Assembly: GCF_016864015.1 (NCBI RefSeq)
Contig: NZ_CP045067.1
Coordinates: 3,544,001-3,608,000, forward strand
Source of the DNA: Lacinutrix sp. WUR7
Lineage (GTDB): Bacteria > Bacteroidota > Bacteroidia > Flavobacteriales > Flavobacteriaceae
Length of the DNA: 64,000 bases
Reading direction: 5' to 3'
The translations under genes and the position numbers were made by a program. Under the pieces are notes generated by a model, which worked only from the letters and a program-made list of their open reading frames with translations, was not told where the DNA came from and did not search any database. Numbering within the stretch: position 1 is the first letter of the stretch; every line of letters begins with the position of its first letter. Positions 9,661 to 17,801 of the stretch are shown here, piece after piece.

Positions 9661-10074
9661 TTTAATTATTAGGGTTGATATAAATTATAATATATCACTA
9701 ATATATATAATAAACAATATGAAAACACATAGCTAATATTAAAAATGAAAAAGTTTTATAGGACTATCCTTTTAAACATACAAAGAGGTTTTAATACACG
9801 AATATTTGAAAAAAAAGAGAGTTAAAACATAGCAATAGCTTAGCTAATTCGGTGCTTTTACGCTGTACTAAGTAACCTTTTTGGAATCCGTTTTTAAGTC
9901 CATATCTTTTTATAAAATGGACATCTAACATCAAACAGTGGATGAAATTTAAGAAAACTAAAATGTAATCTTCTCTTTAGTCAACAAATATTATTTTAAA
10001 ATAGCACGACCTAAACATCTCTAAACAAGCGGTATAATTTTATAAAAAAAAGAGTTAAAAAATATTCCAAAAAA

Positions 10075-10111
10075 ATCCTTATTTTTATTTGGAATAAATA
10101 TAAATAAGGAT
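10075..10111. promoter_or_regulatory. Perfect 10-bp inverted repeat over the TonB receptor promoter
   Basis: ATCCTTATTT (10075-10084) is matched by its exact reverse complement AAATAAGGAT (10102-10111), separated by 17 bases. The pair brackets the -33 element and touches the -7 box, which is the expected place for a repressor operator. In an iron/siderophore uptake context a metal-responsive repressor is plausible, but it does not resemble a canonical Fur box. Confidence 0.45.
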
Positions 10112-10118
10112 ACTTTTG
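10089..10118 (+). promoter_or_regulatory. Flavobacterial promoter of the TonB receptor operon
   Basis: TTG at 10089-10091 and TACTTTTG at 10111-10118 are separated by exactly 19 bases, the optimal layout for the Bacteroidetes housekeeping promoter (TTG-N19-TAnnTTTG). The predicted transcript would start about 10 bases before the GTG start codon at 10134, giving a very short leader. Confidence 0.7.
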
Positions 10119-10133
10119 TAAAAAATTTAAGAC

Positions 10134-12551
10134 GTGTTTCCATACCAAACATTATCCATTTATCTATTTCTATTTTTTAGTATTTCTGCTATTGCTCAGC
10201 AAGGAGATTTTTACGGTAAAGTAAAATTTGACACTAAAGAACCCGCTGTTGCTACCTATATCATGCTTAAAGGTGAATCCATTCAAAAAGAAACAAGCGC
10301 AAATGTAAACGGTGCTTTTAATTTTAAAAACCTTCCGTTTGGCACCTATACCCTAGCATTTTATTCCTTAGATGCAAAACCTAAAACGATTACGGTATTG
10401 TTGGATTCTAAAAGTAAAGAGGTGAATATTGTTTTAGAAATTTCGGAATTTCAAGAATTAGACGAAGTACTTGTCAGATCGAAAACAGTACAACAAAAAA
10501 TAGAGGAAAAAGGATTTGCAGTTAATGTCATTGAAACCAAAGCTGCAGCAATACAATCCATTCAAGTAAATGAATTATTAGATCAATCTGCTGGTGTTCG
10601 TGTTAGACAATCTGGTGGTTTAGGTTCTCATGCACACTATAACTTAAATGGAATGACCGGAAATTCTGTTAAAGTCTTTATTGACGGTGTTCCTATTCGA
10701 AATTTCGGACCTTCCTTTTCTTTAAACAGCATCCCTCCTTCTTTAATCAAACGAATAGAAGTTTACAAAGGTGTTGTGCCTCCGCATTTATCCGATGATG
10801 CCATGGGTGGAGCCATTAACATTGTGCTTAATAGTATTACTAAAAACGAATTAAAAGCATCCATTTCTGCTGGATCTTTCGGAACCTATCGTGCAGATAT
10901 AAATGGTGGATACCGAAACAACAAAAATGGTTTTACCGCAAGAGGTTCTGCTTTTGTAAATTATGCCGATAACAATTATAAAGTTTCTGGAGATCAAGTT
11001 GCAGTAGCACTTTCGGCTGGTACTCCAGATGTTTATATTGAAGCAGAACGTTTTCATGACAGATACAGATCGCAAGGTGGTAAAGCAGAATTTGGTTATA
11101 CCAATGTAGCATGGGCAGATAAATTACTAGCGAGTGTATTGCTTTCCAACATGGATCAGCAAATACAAACAGGTGCTACTATGGAAATTGTTTATGGTAA
11201 TAGATTTACCGAACAAAGTACCAATATGTATAGTTTAGATTATGCTAAAAAAGATTTTATTAAAAATCTAGATTTCAGTGCTTTTGCTTCTTTCTCCAAA
11301 TTACACCGAAAAACTATAGATACTATTGCTACGCAATACAGTTGGTTAGGGCATCCTACCAGTTATTATAACGATCCAGACGTTTGGGCTTCTGGAGCGG
11401 AAGCTGGAGATCCAACATTACAAAAAGATATCGATCAAACGATTAATACAAGAACAAACTTAGCATACCACCTAAACGAAAATAACACCATTCAATTAAA
11501 CCATTTATTAAATACGTTTACTAGAGATTCTGACGATCCCATGCTTCCTGCTGTAGAAAATGCACTAAAAGAAGAACGTGAATACAGCAAATCTATTTTA
11601 GCACTTTCCTTTGAGAACTTAGCATTTAAAGATAAACTAAGGACTTCTATTTTTGCAAAATCCTATTATATGGATAGAACTTCTAAATTAAGAACTAGAA
11701 CTTCTAACACCTCTACTGCCACTATAGTGATTGAAGAAAACAATATAAGCTCTAACGATTTGGGTTATGGAGGTTCCATTTCTTATACCTTTTCTCCAAA
11801 GTTCACCGTATTTGGTTCTGCTGAAAAAGCGATTCGTTTACCTGAAGCTAACGAGGTATTTGGTAATGTTGCAGCTAATGTAAATGCTTCCGTAAATCTG
11901 AAACCAGAACATAGTAACAACTATAATTTAGGATTTACCTATGAGAATATAGCGTATAAAAAACACACTTTCGGAGTAACATCTAATGTATTTATTAGAG
12001 ACACCGAAGATCTAATTATGCAATTCCCTACAGGAAGTAATGAGGAATTCTTCGAAAATTCTAATATCGGAAAAATCTACACAGAAGGTTTTGACTTTAC
12101 GCTAAACTATAATTATGACGAAAAAATATATTTCAGTGGTAACACTTCTTTCTTTAATGCTCGTGATTATAATGTCACCTATGATGTGAACGGAAACCCA
12201 ATTACACCTAGCTATGAAAGGCTAGCCAATACGCCATATTTTACAATGAATTATAATTTAAAATTCGATACACCGAATTTTATTCAAAAAGGATCCAAAC
12301 TATCTAGTTACACCAATTTACTTTATGTACATGAATTTTTCAGACATGGTAGTACGCTTGGTGGAGCAGGAAAAACAATAATTCCTAGTCAAACATCTTT
12401 CGATGCAGGATTTGCATATACTTTTCCGAAAAAGAAAATCACATTAAGTTTTGATGTAAAAAACATATTGAACAATCAAATATTCGATAATTACGCGCTG
12501 CAAAAACCAGGAAGAGGTTTTTATAGCAAACTTTCATTTACAATTTTATAA
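10134..12551 (+). CDS. TonB-dependent outer-membrane receptor (XusA-like)
   Basis: An 805-residue outer-membrane receptor. Residues 1-21 are a signal peptide (ending SAIAQ). Residues about 24-105 are a CarboxypepD_reg-like beta-sandwich, about 120-230 the plug domain (VNELLDQSAGVRVRQSGG, then VKVFIDGVPI and IEVYKGVVP), and the rest the 22-strand barrel ending in an aromatic residue region (FYSKLSFTIL). No ATG fits the signal peptide, so the GTG at 10134 is taken as the start; the next in-frame ATG (near 10262) would remove the signal sequence. It is followed 22 bases later by a DUF4374-like lipoprotein gene. That combination is known from xenosiderophore uptake (XusA-XusB) in Bacteroides. Substrate is therefore probably an iron chelate, but this is inference from gene order. 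Confidence 0.88.
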   Translation: MFPYQTLSIYLFLFFSISAIAQQGDFYGKVKFDTKEPAVATYIMLKGESIQKETSANVNGAFNFKNLPFGTYTLAFYSLDAKPKTITVLLDSKSKEVNIVLEISEFQELDEVLVRSKTVQQKIEEKGFAVNVIETKAAAIQSIQVNELLDQSAGVRVRQSGGLGSHAHYNLNGMTGNSVKVFIDGVPIRNFGPSFSLNSIPPSLIKRIEVYKGVVPPHLSDDAMGGAINIVLNSITKNELKASISAGSFGTYRADINGGYRNNKNGFTARGSAFVNYADNNYKVSGDQVAVALSAGTPDVYIEAERFHDRYRSQGGKAEFGYTNVAWADKLLASVLLSNMDQQIQTGATMEIVYGNRFTEQSTNMYSLDYAKKDFIKNLDFSAFASFSKLHRKTIDTIATQYSWLGHPTSYYNDPDVWASGAEAGDPTLQKDIDQTINTRTNLAYHLNENNTIQLNHLLNTFTRDSDDPMLPAVENALKEEREYSKSILALSFENLAFKDKLRTSIFAKSYYMDRTSKLRTRTSNTSTATIVIEENNISSNDLGYGGSISYTFSPKFTVFGSAEKAIRLPEANEVFGNVAANVNASVNLKPEHSNNYNLGFTYENIAYKKHTFGVTSNVFIRDTEDLIMQFPTGSNEEFFENSNIGKIYTEGFDFTLNYNYDEKIYFSGNTSFFNARDYNVTYDVNGNPITPSYERLANTPYFTMNYNLKFDTPNFIQKGSKLSSYTNLLYVHEFFRHGSTLGGAGKTIIPSQTSFDAGFAYTFPKKKITLSFDVKNILNNQIFDNYALQKPGRGFYSKLSFTIL

Positions 12552-12573
12552 AACCAATTTTAATCTAAACATT

Positions 12574-13884
12574 ATGAATTTTAATTTCAAATCTTTATTA
12601 AATATAGTCTGTTTATCGGCTATAACTTTAGTTACATTTTCTTGTGGTAGTGATGATGATATTTCTTCTGGAACCACTGAGGGAGAATCTGCTTATAGAC
12701 CATACCATTTAGTAATAGGATCTAGCTCAACAGGAGATTCTGCTACATATACACAAGGAGTTACGGTAGAAGAACTTAACGACCCAACCAAAACATTTAC
12801 ATTTAATGGTTTTGGTTATGAAGTGCCTTCTACACGTACAGCAAGAGTTTACACATCTAATGATGGTAAAACGGTATACAACTTGAATTATGGTGGTGGT
12901 GATATTTCAAAATATAACTACGTGAGCGGACAAAACTATAATTTAAGTTTAACAACCGATATTCAAGCGGTAATGGGAACAGCATATCCGCGTTGGACAA
13001 AAATTGATGATAATTATGCCATGTTGCATAATGTAATTACAGAAAACATCTATGAAGATCCAACAGATGAAACTTCGCCTTACATTAGAACTATCGCGAC
13101 AGTTACTTTAGCAAGAGTAGATTTAAATACCATGTCTGTTTTAGAAAATACTTCTTTTGAATTCCCATATAGCAATGATGAAACTGCAGAAGGAATTCAC
13201 ACCTTTCGTATTGATGCTCCTGTAATTACCAATGGAAAATTATACTATGGTGTTGCTAAAAGATTTTTTGATGCTTTAACTGGTGAAAATGGAACTATGG
13301 TTTATGATAACGTAGAGACATTAGTTGTAGATTACCCGTCTTTAGATAATGAAACGACGATTGTTTCTACATTAGCACAAGGTTCTACTAACGGTTACAG
13401 AACTCCTGTTGCGCATAAAGATGCATTTGGAGACACCTACCAACTAGTAACTAACGGAGATGCTTCTATAATGAAAATTAGTAATGGTGTTTATGATACT
13501 GCATACAATACATTTAATATTAAATCACTTTTAGGTCATAATGCAGAAGCGAACACAGGTTGGTTTTATGTAGGTAATGGAATAGGTTATGTTCCTGTTT
13601 TAAATACAGATTTAGGAGATAATGCAAGTTCTAATTGGGATATTGTTCGTGTAGACGTTTATAATAAAACAGCTGTGAAATTAAATATTTCTTTAGACTT
13701 ATGGTTACGTCAATACCAATGGGCAAGTGTTATTGATGGTAAATTATATATGGCATTAACCTCTTTAGGAGGATCTGGTAATGTATATATTTTAGATCCA
13801 AGTTCTACAAGTGCAGATGGTTTTACAACTGGAGCAACTCTACATACAGGAACTTCGGATGCTTCTTATATTGGATTATTCTAA
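12574..13884 (+). CDS. Surface lipoprotein, DUF4374-like (XusB-like siderophore-binding candidate)
   Basis: A 436-residue lipoprotein. The signal peptide ends at FSCGSDDD (lipid Cys about residue 24). The acidic residues right after the Cys resemble the Bacteroidetes lipoprotein export signal for surface exposure. The body is rich in beta-propeller-like repeats of the kind TSNDGKTVYNLNYGGGDISK and ARVDLNTMSVLENTSF, consistent with DUF4374. Members of that family cap a TonB receptor and bind ferric siderophores (XusB). It lies 22 bases after the TonB receptor gene and ends in a strong hairpin terminator, so the two form a closed transcript. The third gene of a classical xus operon (a PepSY-type membrane reductase, XusC) is not here. 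Family assignment is by pattern and gene order, hence moderate confidence. Confidence 0.6.
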   Translation: MNFNFKSLLNIVCLSAITLVTFSCGSDDDISSGTTEGESAYRPYHLVIGSSSTGDSATYTQGVTVEELNDPTKTFTFNGFGYEVPSTRTARVYTSNDGKTVYNLNYGGGDISKYNYVSGQNYNLSLTTDIQAVMGTAYPRWTKIDDNYAMLHNVITENIYEDPTDETSPYIRTIATVTLARVDLNTMSVLENTSFEFPYSNDETAEGIHTFRIDAPVITNGKLYYGVAKRFFDALTGENGTMVYDNVETLVVDYPSLDNETTIVSTLAQGSTNGYRTPVAHKDAFGDTYQLVTNGDASIMKISNGVYDTAYNTFNIKSLLGHNAEANTGWFYVGNGIGYVPVLNTDLGDNASSNWDIVRVDVYNKTAVKLNISLDLWLRQYQWASVIDGKLYMALTSLGGSGNVYILDPSSTSADGFTTGATLHTGTSDASYIGLF

Positions 13885-13911
13885 AACTGAATGCCATTTT
13901 AAATAAAATTA

Positions 13912-13943
13912 AAAAGCCAAAACAAGATATTGTTTTGGCTTTT
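13912..13943 (+). terminator. Rho-independent terminator (bidirectional)
   Basis: AAAAGCCAAAACAA pairs perfectly with TTGTTTTGGCTTTT across a GATA loop, flanked by A- and T-runs on both sides. It lies between the convergent lipoprotein gene (ends 13884) and the minus-strand gene ending at 13965 and can serve both. Confidence 0.9.
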
Positions 13944-13964
13944 TTCTACTTAGTTATTAGGTAT

Positions 13965-14342
13965 TTAGGAAAGCATCTTAGAATAGAATTGGTCTTTATG
14001 TGATCTATAATTACCGATTGCTTTTATATATTTTTCTCTTAAATTTTCATGCTTATTAATATAAAATAAATCGCATTCAAAATCATCACATTCTTTATAA
14101 TGTACCATACTATTTTTATAACTCAGCAATTCATTTAAAAAAGATTGATTTTTAATAATTAACTCTAAAAAGTGATCTCTAAATTCCCTGTTTTTAATAA
14201 CGTTTGAAGCTATTTTTGCTAATCTATCACTTTCATTAAGAATATAATTAATATGAGACAGCCATAAGTTTAACTCTTCAGCACTTCTTTTCTGAACAAT
14301 TTGCTCATCGCTATCATGGTTAAAAAATGTATTCAATTCCAT
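13965..14342 (-). CDS. Hypothetical helical protein, last gene of the sigma-54 operon
   Basis: A 125-residue, highly charged, all-helical-looking cytoplasmic protein with no signal peptide or membrane segment. I do not recognise the family. Two cysteines occur close together in the segment KECDDFECDLFY (about residues 83-94). The gene starts 12 bases after the GreA/Rnk-like gene and ends just before a strong bidirectional terminator. It is therefore most likely the last cistron of the operon headed by the sigma-54 promoter at 16315-16330. A role as partner of the RNA-polymerase-binding-like protein upstream, or in nitrogen or stress physiology, is possible but not shown. Confidence 0.7.
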   Translation of the reverse strand: MELNTFFNHDSDEQIVQKRSAEELNLWLSHINYILNESDRLAKIASNVIKNREFRDHFLELIIKNQSFLNELLSYKNSMVHYKECDDFECDLFYINKHENLREKYIKAIGNYRSHKDQFYSKMLS

Positions 14343-14354
14343 AACTTTTATTTT

Positions 14355-14759
14355 TTATTTCTTTACTTTTTCTGTCCGTTTTACTTCTTTAATTTCTAAA
14401 GATTTCACACCTCCAGGAAACTCCCAATCTATCACATCTCCCTCTGCGTAGCCAATAATAGCTAAACCCATTGGGGTTAAAATAGAAACTTTTTTATTCG
14501 AAAAATTACTTTCTGTTGCTCCTACCAGTTGAAAATCATTTTGCCAACCATCTTTTGTTGCCACAACGACATTAGAATTAAACCGAATAATATCTTCTGG
14601 TAATTCTTTTTCATCTAATATTATAGCACTTTTCAACTCTTCCTTCAATCTTAAAATAGAGGACTTTCTTGTAGATTCTTTATAACTTTCAGATAAATTA
14701 AGTAACTGTTTTAATGTAACATATTCCTTTTTCTCTAATACTATACTGCCATACTTCAT
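14355..14759 (-). CDS. GreA/GreB C-terminal-domain protein, Rnk-like
   Basis: A 134-residue protein with a short helical N-terminus (about 1-65) and a GreA/GreB C-terminal FKBP-like domain (about 65-130), recognisable from KKVSILTPMGLAIIGYAEGD and WEFPGGVKSLEI. The long coiled-coil finger that inserts into the RNA polymerase channel in GreA is absent. This is the Rnk (regulator of nucleoside diphosphate kinase) architecture, whose members bind RNA polymerase through the C-terminal domain. It lies 20 bases downstream of glutamate dehydrogenase in the same direction, probably the same transcript. A role in adjusting transcription when the operon is on is inference. Confidence 0.8.
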   Translation of the reverse strand: MKYGSIVLEKKEYVTLKQLLNLSESYKESTRKSSILRLKEELKSAIILDEKELPEDIIRFNSNVVVATKDGWQNDFQLVGATESNFSNKKVSILTPMGLAIIGYAEGDVIDWEFPGGVKSLEIKEVKRTEKVKK

Positions 14760-14779
14760 GTTCTGTTCTTTTTAAATTA

Positions 14780-16075
14780 TTAAGGAAAAATTCCTCGTTG
14801 TACATACGCCTTTTCAATACGTTCTATTGCTATAAAATAAGCTGCCGAGCGTAAATCTATGTCTTTACTTTCTGCTTTATTTAGCACCTTATTAAAGACC
14901 TCTTTTATTTTTTTATCTAGTTTGATTAAGATTTCATCTAACTCCCACAGCTCTCCGTTTCGGTTTTGTAACCATTCAAAATAACTACCAATTACACCTC
15001 CAGAATTACATAAAATATCTGGAATGATGGTACTTCCCTTTTCTAATAGTATTTTTTCTGCTTCCACAGTTGTTGGTCCGTTTGCACCTTCAGCTATTAA
15101 AAAAGCTTTAATATCGTTAGCATTTTCTTTAGTAATTTGATTACCTAATGCTGCAGGAATACAGATATCACAGTCTAAAGCAAAGAAATCTTCTTTTAAA
15201 ACAGCTGTAGCGCCTGGGAATCCTTGAATACTTCCTTGGTTATTTTTAATGTATTCAAACAAATGCTCCACAGACAATCCTTCGGTGTTAGAAATAGATC
15301 CAAAAGCATCCTGAACACCTACCATTTTGGCACCTTCTAATTCTAAAAAGTGTGCTGCCCAATAGCCTACGTTTCCAAAACCTTGTACAATAAAAGTTTT
15401 TCCTTTTAGGTCTACATTCTTATTTTCTGCCCAATATTTAATGGTTAAAAACACACCAAATCCTGTTGCTCTATCTCTACCTTCTAATCCTCCAGAACCT
15501 ACAGGCTTTCCGGTTACTACGTGTTGGTTTTTAGAACGTTCAGATGGTGCTTTTGTAGACATATAGGTATCTGCAATCCAAGCCATAGTTTGCGAATTTG
15601 TATTTACATCTGGAGCTGGAATATCGTGTTCTGGTCCAATATTTTCTCCTAAAGCATACGTAAAACGTCTTGTAATACGTTCTAATTCTCCATTAGAATA
15701 TTTTTTAGGATCCATTTGAATTCCTCCTTTTGCTCCACCATAAGGCAATCCTGCTAGTGATGTTTTCCAGGTCATCCACATTGCTAATGCTTTTACAGAA
15801 TCTATATCTATTGTAGGATGGTAACGTAATCCTCCTTTATACGGACCTAAAGCGTTGTTGTGCTGTACTCTGTAACCTTTAAAAATCTCCACTTCTCCAT
15901 TATCCATACGCACTGGAAAATGAATGATTAATTCGTTATTAGTTACTTCTAGTATTTTTCTAATGTTTGGATTTAAATCAACCATATTTGCTGCAGTATC
16001 AAATTGTTGCATAACATTTGCCAGCATCCCTTGTTTTGGTTGTTTTTTCTTTTTTAATTCTTTTGTTAAAGTCAT
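14780..16075 (-). CDS. Glu/Leu/Phe/Val dehydrogenase (glutamate dehydrogenase)
   Basis: A 431-residue hexameric-type amino-acid dehydrogenase of the RocG/GudB class. Visible motifs are the substrate-binding GGLRYHPTIDIDSVKALAMW, the catalytic-lysine loop LPYGGAKGGI and the PAPDVNT motif. The Rossmann GxGxxG sits in VQGFGNVGYWAAH, followed by the LIAEGANGPTT segment. It interconverts glutamate with 2-oxoglutarate and ammonia. The length and motifs fit the roughly 420-residue NAD-linked catabolic class rather than the 450-residue biosynthetic NADPH class, although cofactor preference cannot be proved by eye. It is preceded by a small Cys-rich gene (12-base gap) and a sigma-54 promoter. An NtrC-type regulator with its kinase is encoded just upstream, which suggests nitrogen- or amino-acid-responsive control. 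Confidence 0.92.
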   Translation of the reverse strand: MTLTKELKKKKQPKQGMLANVMQQFDTAANMVDLNPNIRKILEVTNNELIIHFPVRMDNGEVEIFKGYRVQHNNALGPYKGGLRYHPTIDIDSVKALAMWMTWKTSLAGLPYGGAKGGIQMDPKKYSNGELERITRRFTYALGENIGPEHDIPAPDVNTNSQTMAWIADTYMSTKAPSERSKNQHVVTGKPVGSGGLEGRDRATGFGVFLTIKYWAENKNVDLKGKTFIVQGFGNVGYWAAHFLELEGAKMVGVQDAFGSISNTEGLSVEHLFEYIKNNQGSIQGFPGATAVLKEDFFALDCDICIPAALGNQITKENANDIKAFLIAEGANGPTTVEAEKILLEKGSTIIPDILCNSGGVIGSYFEWLQNRNGELWELDEILIKLDKKIKEVFNKVLNKAESKDIDLRSAAYFIAIERIEKAYVQRGIFP

Positions 16076-16087
16076 CTTTTGTTTTGT

Positions 16088-16285
16088 TTAGATCATTTCA
16101 ATAGCACGCTCGGTAGTTTGGTACTCGAAGGCCTTTTTTGTAGTTCGTTTTTCTTGGTCGTAATTATTAATAGCAGCTATTTCATGCTCACTACAAGACC
16201 ATATAAAATTTTTATTTGTAGTCAAACTACAGTCGTTGTTATATTTGCAATTACTGCATAAGCTGTTTTCCATAACACTATTCAT
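16088..16285 (-). CDS. Small cysteine-rich protein, first gene of the sigma-54 operon
   Basis: A 65-residue protein with the spaced cysteines CSNCKYNNDCSL and a later WSCSEHE, together four Cys plus a nearby His, a pattern that suits a small metal-binding (zinc or iron-sulfur) ribbon. I do not recognise a named family. Support for it being real is its position: it begins about 20 bases after the predicted start of the sigma-54 transcript and ends 12 bases before the glutamate dehydrogenase start codon. A second ATG four codons in (16273) would give MENSLCSNC and could be the true start. A ferredoxin-like or regulatory role is conceivable but unsupported. Confidence 0.65.
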   Translation of the reverse strand: MNSVMENSLCSNCKYNNDCSLTTNKNFIWSCSEHEIAAINNYDQEKRTTKKAFEYQTTERAIEMI

Positions 16286-16314
16286 TTTTTAGTTTTATAT
16301 ATTGTAAACCTAAA

Positions 16315-16330
16315 GGCAACTGCTGTGCCA
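16315..16330 (-). promoter_or_regulatory. Sigma-54 (-24/-12) promoter
   Basis: Read on the minus strand this is TGGCAC-AGCAG-TTGCC, which matches the sigma-54 consensus TGGCAC-N5-TTGC at every conserved position with exact spacing. Transcription would start near 16304, about 20 bases before the small Cys-rich gene and upstream of glutamate dehydrogenase. The gene directly upstream encodes a sigma-54-dependent activator, which strongly supports the call. Confidence 0.85.
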
Positions 16331-16367
16331 TGAAAAGAATAGTTTTATTTAAAAACTACTAAACCGC

Positions 16368-16452
16368 TGTAAGACAATATTTTACAAAGAGAAAATAAGA
16401 GTATAGAATTATATTGATGTGAGGTGATTTTACGCTACTGTGTAAATATTAC
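16368..16452. promoter_or_regulatory. Candidate enhancer sites for the sigma-54 activator
   Basis: Three overlapping or adjacent inverted repeats built on GTAA/TTAC half-sites lie upstream of the sigma-54 promoter: TGTAA-N9-TTACA (16368-16386), TTTAC-N8-GTAAA (16429-16446) and GTAA-ATA-TTAC (16442-16452). They sit about 40-140 bases upstream of the -24 element, the usual place for NtrC-type activator binding. The region also lies next to the 3' end of the activator gene itself. Confidence 0.4.
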
Positions 16453-16469
16453 GCACTTTTAGAAGCGCT

Positions 16470-17798
16470 TTATTTTATTTTTTCACCTAAGGTTTTACGA
16501 TCTATTTGAAGAATTTTAGCCGCTTTCGTTTTATTATTATTGGTAGCCTCTAAAACTTTAAGGATGTATTTTTTCTCCATTGCTTTTAAAGGTAGGAACT
16601 CCTGATTTTCTTCTGGGAAGGCAATCGTATATTTTAAATGATCCGGTAGATCTTGAATACGAACCTGCTTTTCGCACATAATTACAGCGCGCTGAATAAC
16701 ATTTTCTAGTTCTCTAATATTTCCTGGCCAATTATATCGTTCTAAAGCAGCAAGTGCTTCTGAAGAAATAGAGATTAATTTGTCTTTAAACTCCACGCCA
16801 TACTTAAACAAAAACTTATTTACTAAAAGAGAGATGTCTTCTTTTCGTTCTCTTAATGGAGGAACTTCTATCTCAACAACGGTTAAACGATAGTAAAGAT
16901 CTTCCCTAAAACGCCCTGTTTTTATTAGGTCTTTCAGATTGACATTGGTTGCAGCAATGACGCGAATATCTACAGGTTCTACCTTTTGTGAGCCTACACG
17001 AACCACTTCCTTTTCTTGTAAAACACGCAACAAACGCAATTGTGTTGCTAAAGATGCATTTCCTATTTCGTCTAAAAATATAGTTCCTTTATTTGCTGCT
17101 TGAAAGAATCCATTTCTATCATTCTCTGCACCTGTAAAAGCACCTTTGGTATAACCAAACAACTCCGATTCTAATAAGTTTTCAGGGATAGCACCACAAT
17201 TTACAGCAATAAAAGGTGCTGTTGCATATTTACCCATATAATGAATAGAACGCGCAACTAGCTCTTTTCCTGTTCCGCTTTCTCCGGTTATAAAAACGGT
17301 TGCTTTATTATTTTTAACACGATCGATAACATCGGTTACTTTTTTTATCGCTGGAGATTGTCCAATAAGTTCACCATAGGCCTTTTTATCTTCCGTTTTA
17401 TTAGAAGTAACTAGCACTTTTTTTGGTTGTTCTTTTAAAGCTTTTGCAACGGCTGTTTTTAATTCCTCTTTAGTAAATGGCTTGGTTAAATATTCCATTG
17501 CTCCAGATTTAAAGGCATCTAAAGCACCTTCAATAGAAGGAAAACCAGTAACCACTAGTTTTGGTATGTTTGGAAAATGCTCGGAGACATATTTTACCAA
17601 CTCTAAACCATCTACACCAGGCATTTTTAAGTCGGTAATTAATAAATCTATCGACTTATCTTGTAAGATAGCAATAGCTTCTTTTACCGAAACCGCCTTA
17701 TACGTATGATAATTTAATGCTTGTAAATGTCGTTGAATGAGCTCTAAAATATGAACATCATCATCCACAATTAATATATTTTCACGATTTAATTCCAT
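16470..17798 (-). CDS. Sigma-54-dependent response regulator (NtrC family)
   Basis: A 442-residue activator with three parts. The receiver domain (about 5-120) has phosphoacceptor D56 in LLITDLKMP. The AAA+ domain (about 142-370) has Walker A GESGTGKE (172-179), the sigma-54-contacting loop GAFTGA (219-224) and Walker B FLDE (241-244). The Fis-type HTH at the C-terminus ends NNNKTKAAKILQIDRKTL. Such proteins bind enhancers as oligomers and use ATP hydrolysis to open sigma-54 promoters. It starts 3 bases after the sensor kinase gene (17802), so kinase and regulator are cotranscribed and surely partners. The nearest downstream target is the sigma-54 promoter at 16315-16330. The signal sensed is unknown. 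Confidence 0.95.
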   Translation of the reverse strand: MELNRENILIVDDDVHILELIQRHLQALNYHTYKAVSVKEAIAILQDKSIDLLITDLKMPGVDGLELVKYVSEHFPNIPKLVVTGFPSIEGALDAFKSGAMEYLTKPFTKEELKTAVAKALKEQPKKVLVTSNKTEDKKAYGELIGQSPAIKKVTDVIDRVKNNKATVFITGESGTGKELVARSIHYMGKYATAPFIAVNCGAIPENLLESELFGYTKGAFTGAENDRNGFFQAANKGTIFLDEIGNASLATQLRLLRVLQEKEVVRVGSQKVEPVDIRVIAATNVNLKDLIKTGRFREDLYYRLTVVEIEVPPLRERKEDISLLVNKFLFKYGVEFKDKLISISSEALAALERYNWPGNIRELENVIQRAVIMCEKQVRIQDLPDHLKYTIAFPEENQEFLPLKAMEKKYILKVLEATNNNKTKAAKILQIDRKTLGEKIK

Positions 17799-17801
17799 GC
17801 T

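Larger units (their letters stand above)
9661..10133. other. Divergent intergenic region (473 bp)
   Basis: The region lies between the minus-strand PEP-synthase-like gene and the plus-strand TonB receptor gene. It must hold promoters for both. I can place only the plus-strand one (10089-10118) and the inverted repeat around it. A small palindrome TAGCTTAGCTA lies near 9837. The rest shows no open frame with coding character and no RNA gene I recognise. Confidence 0.6.
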
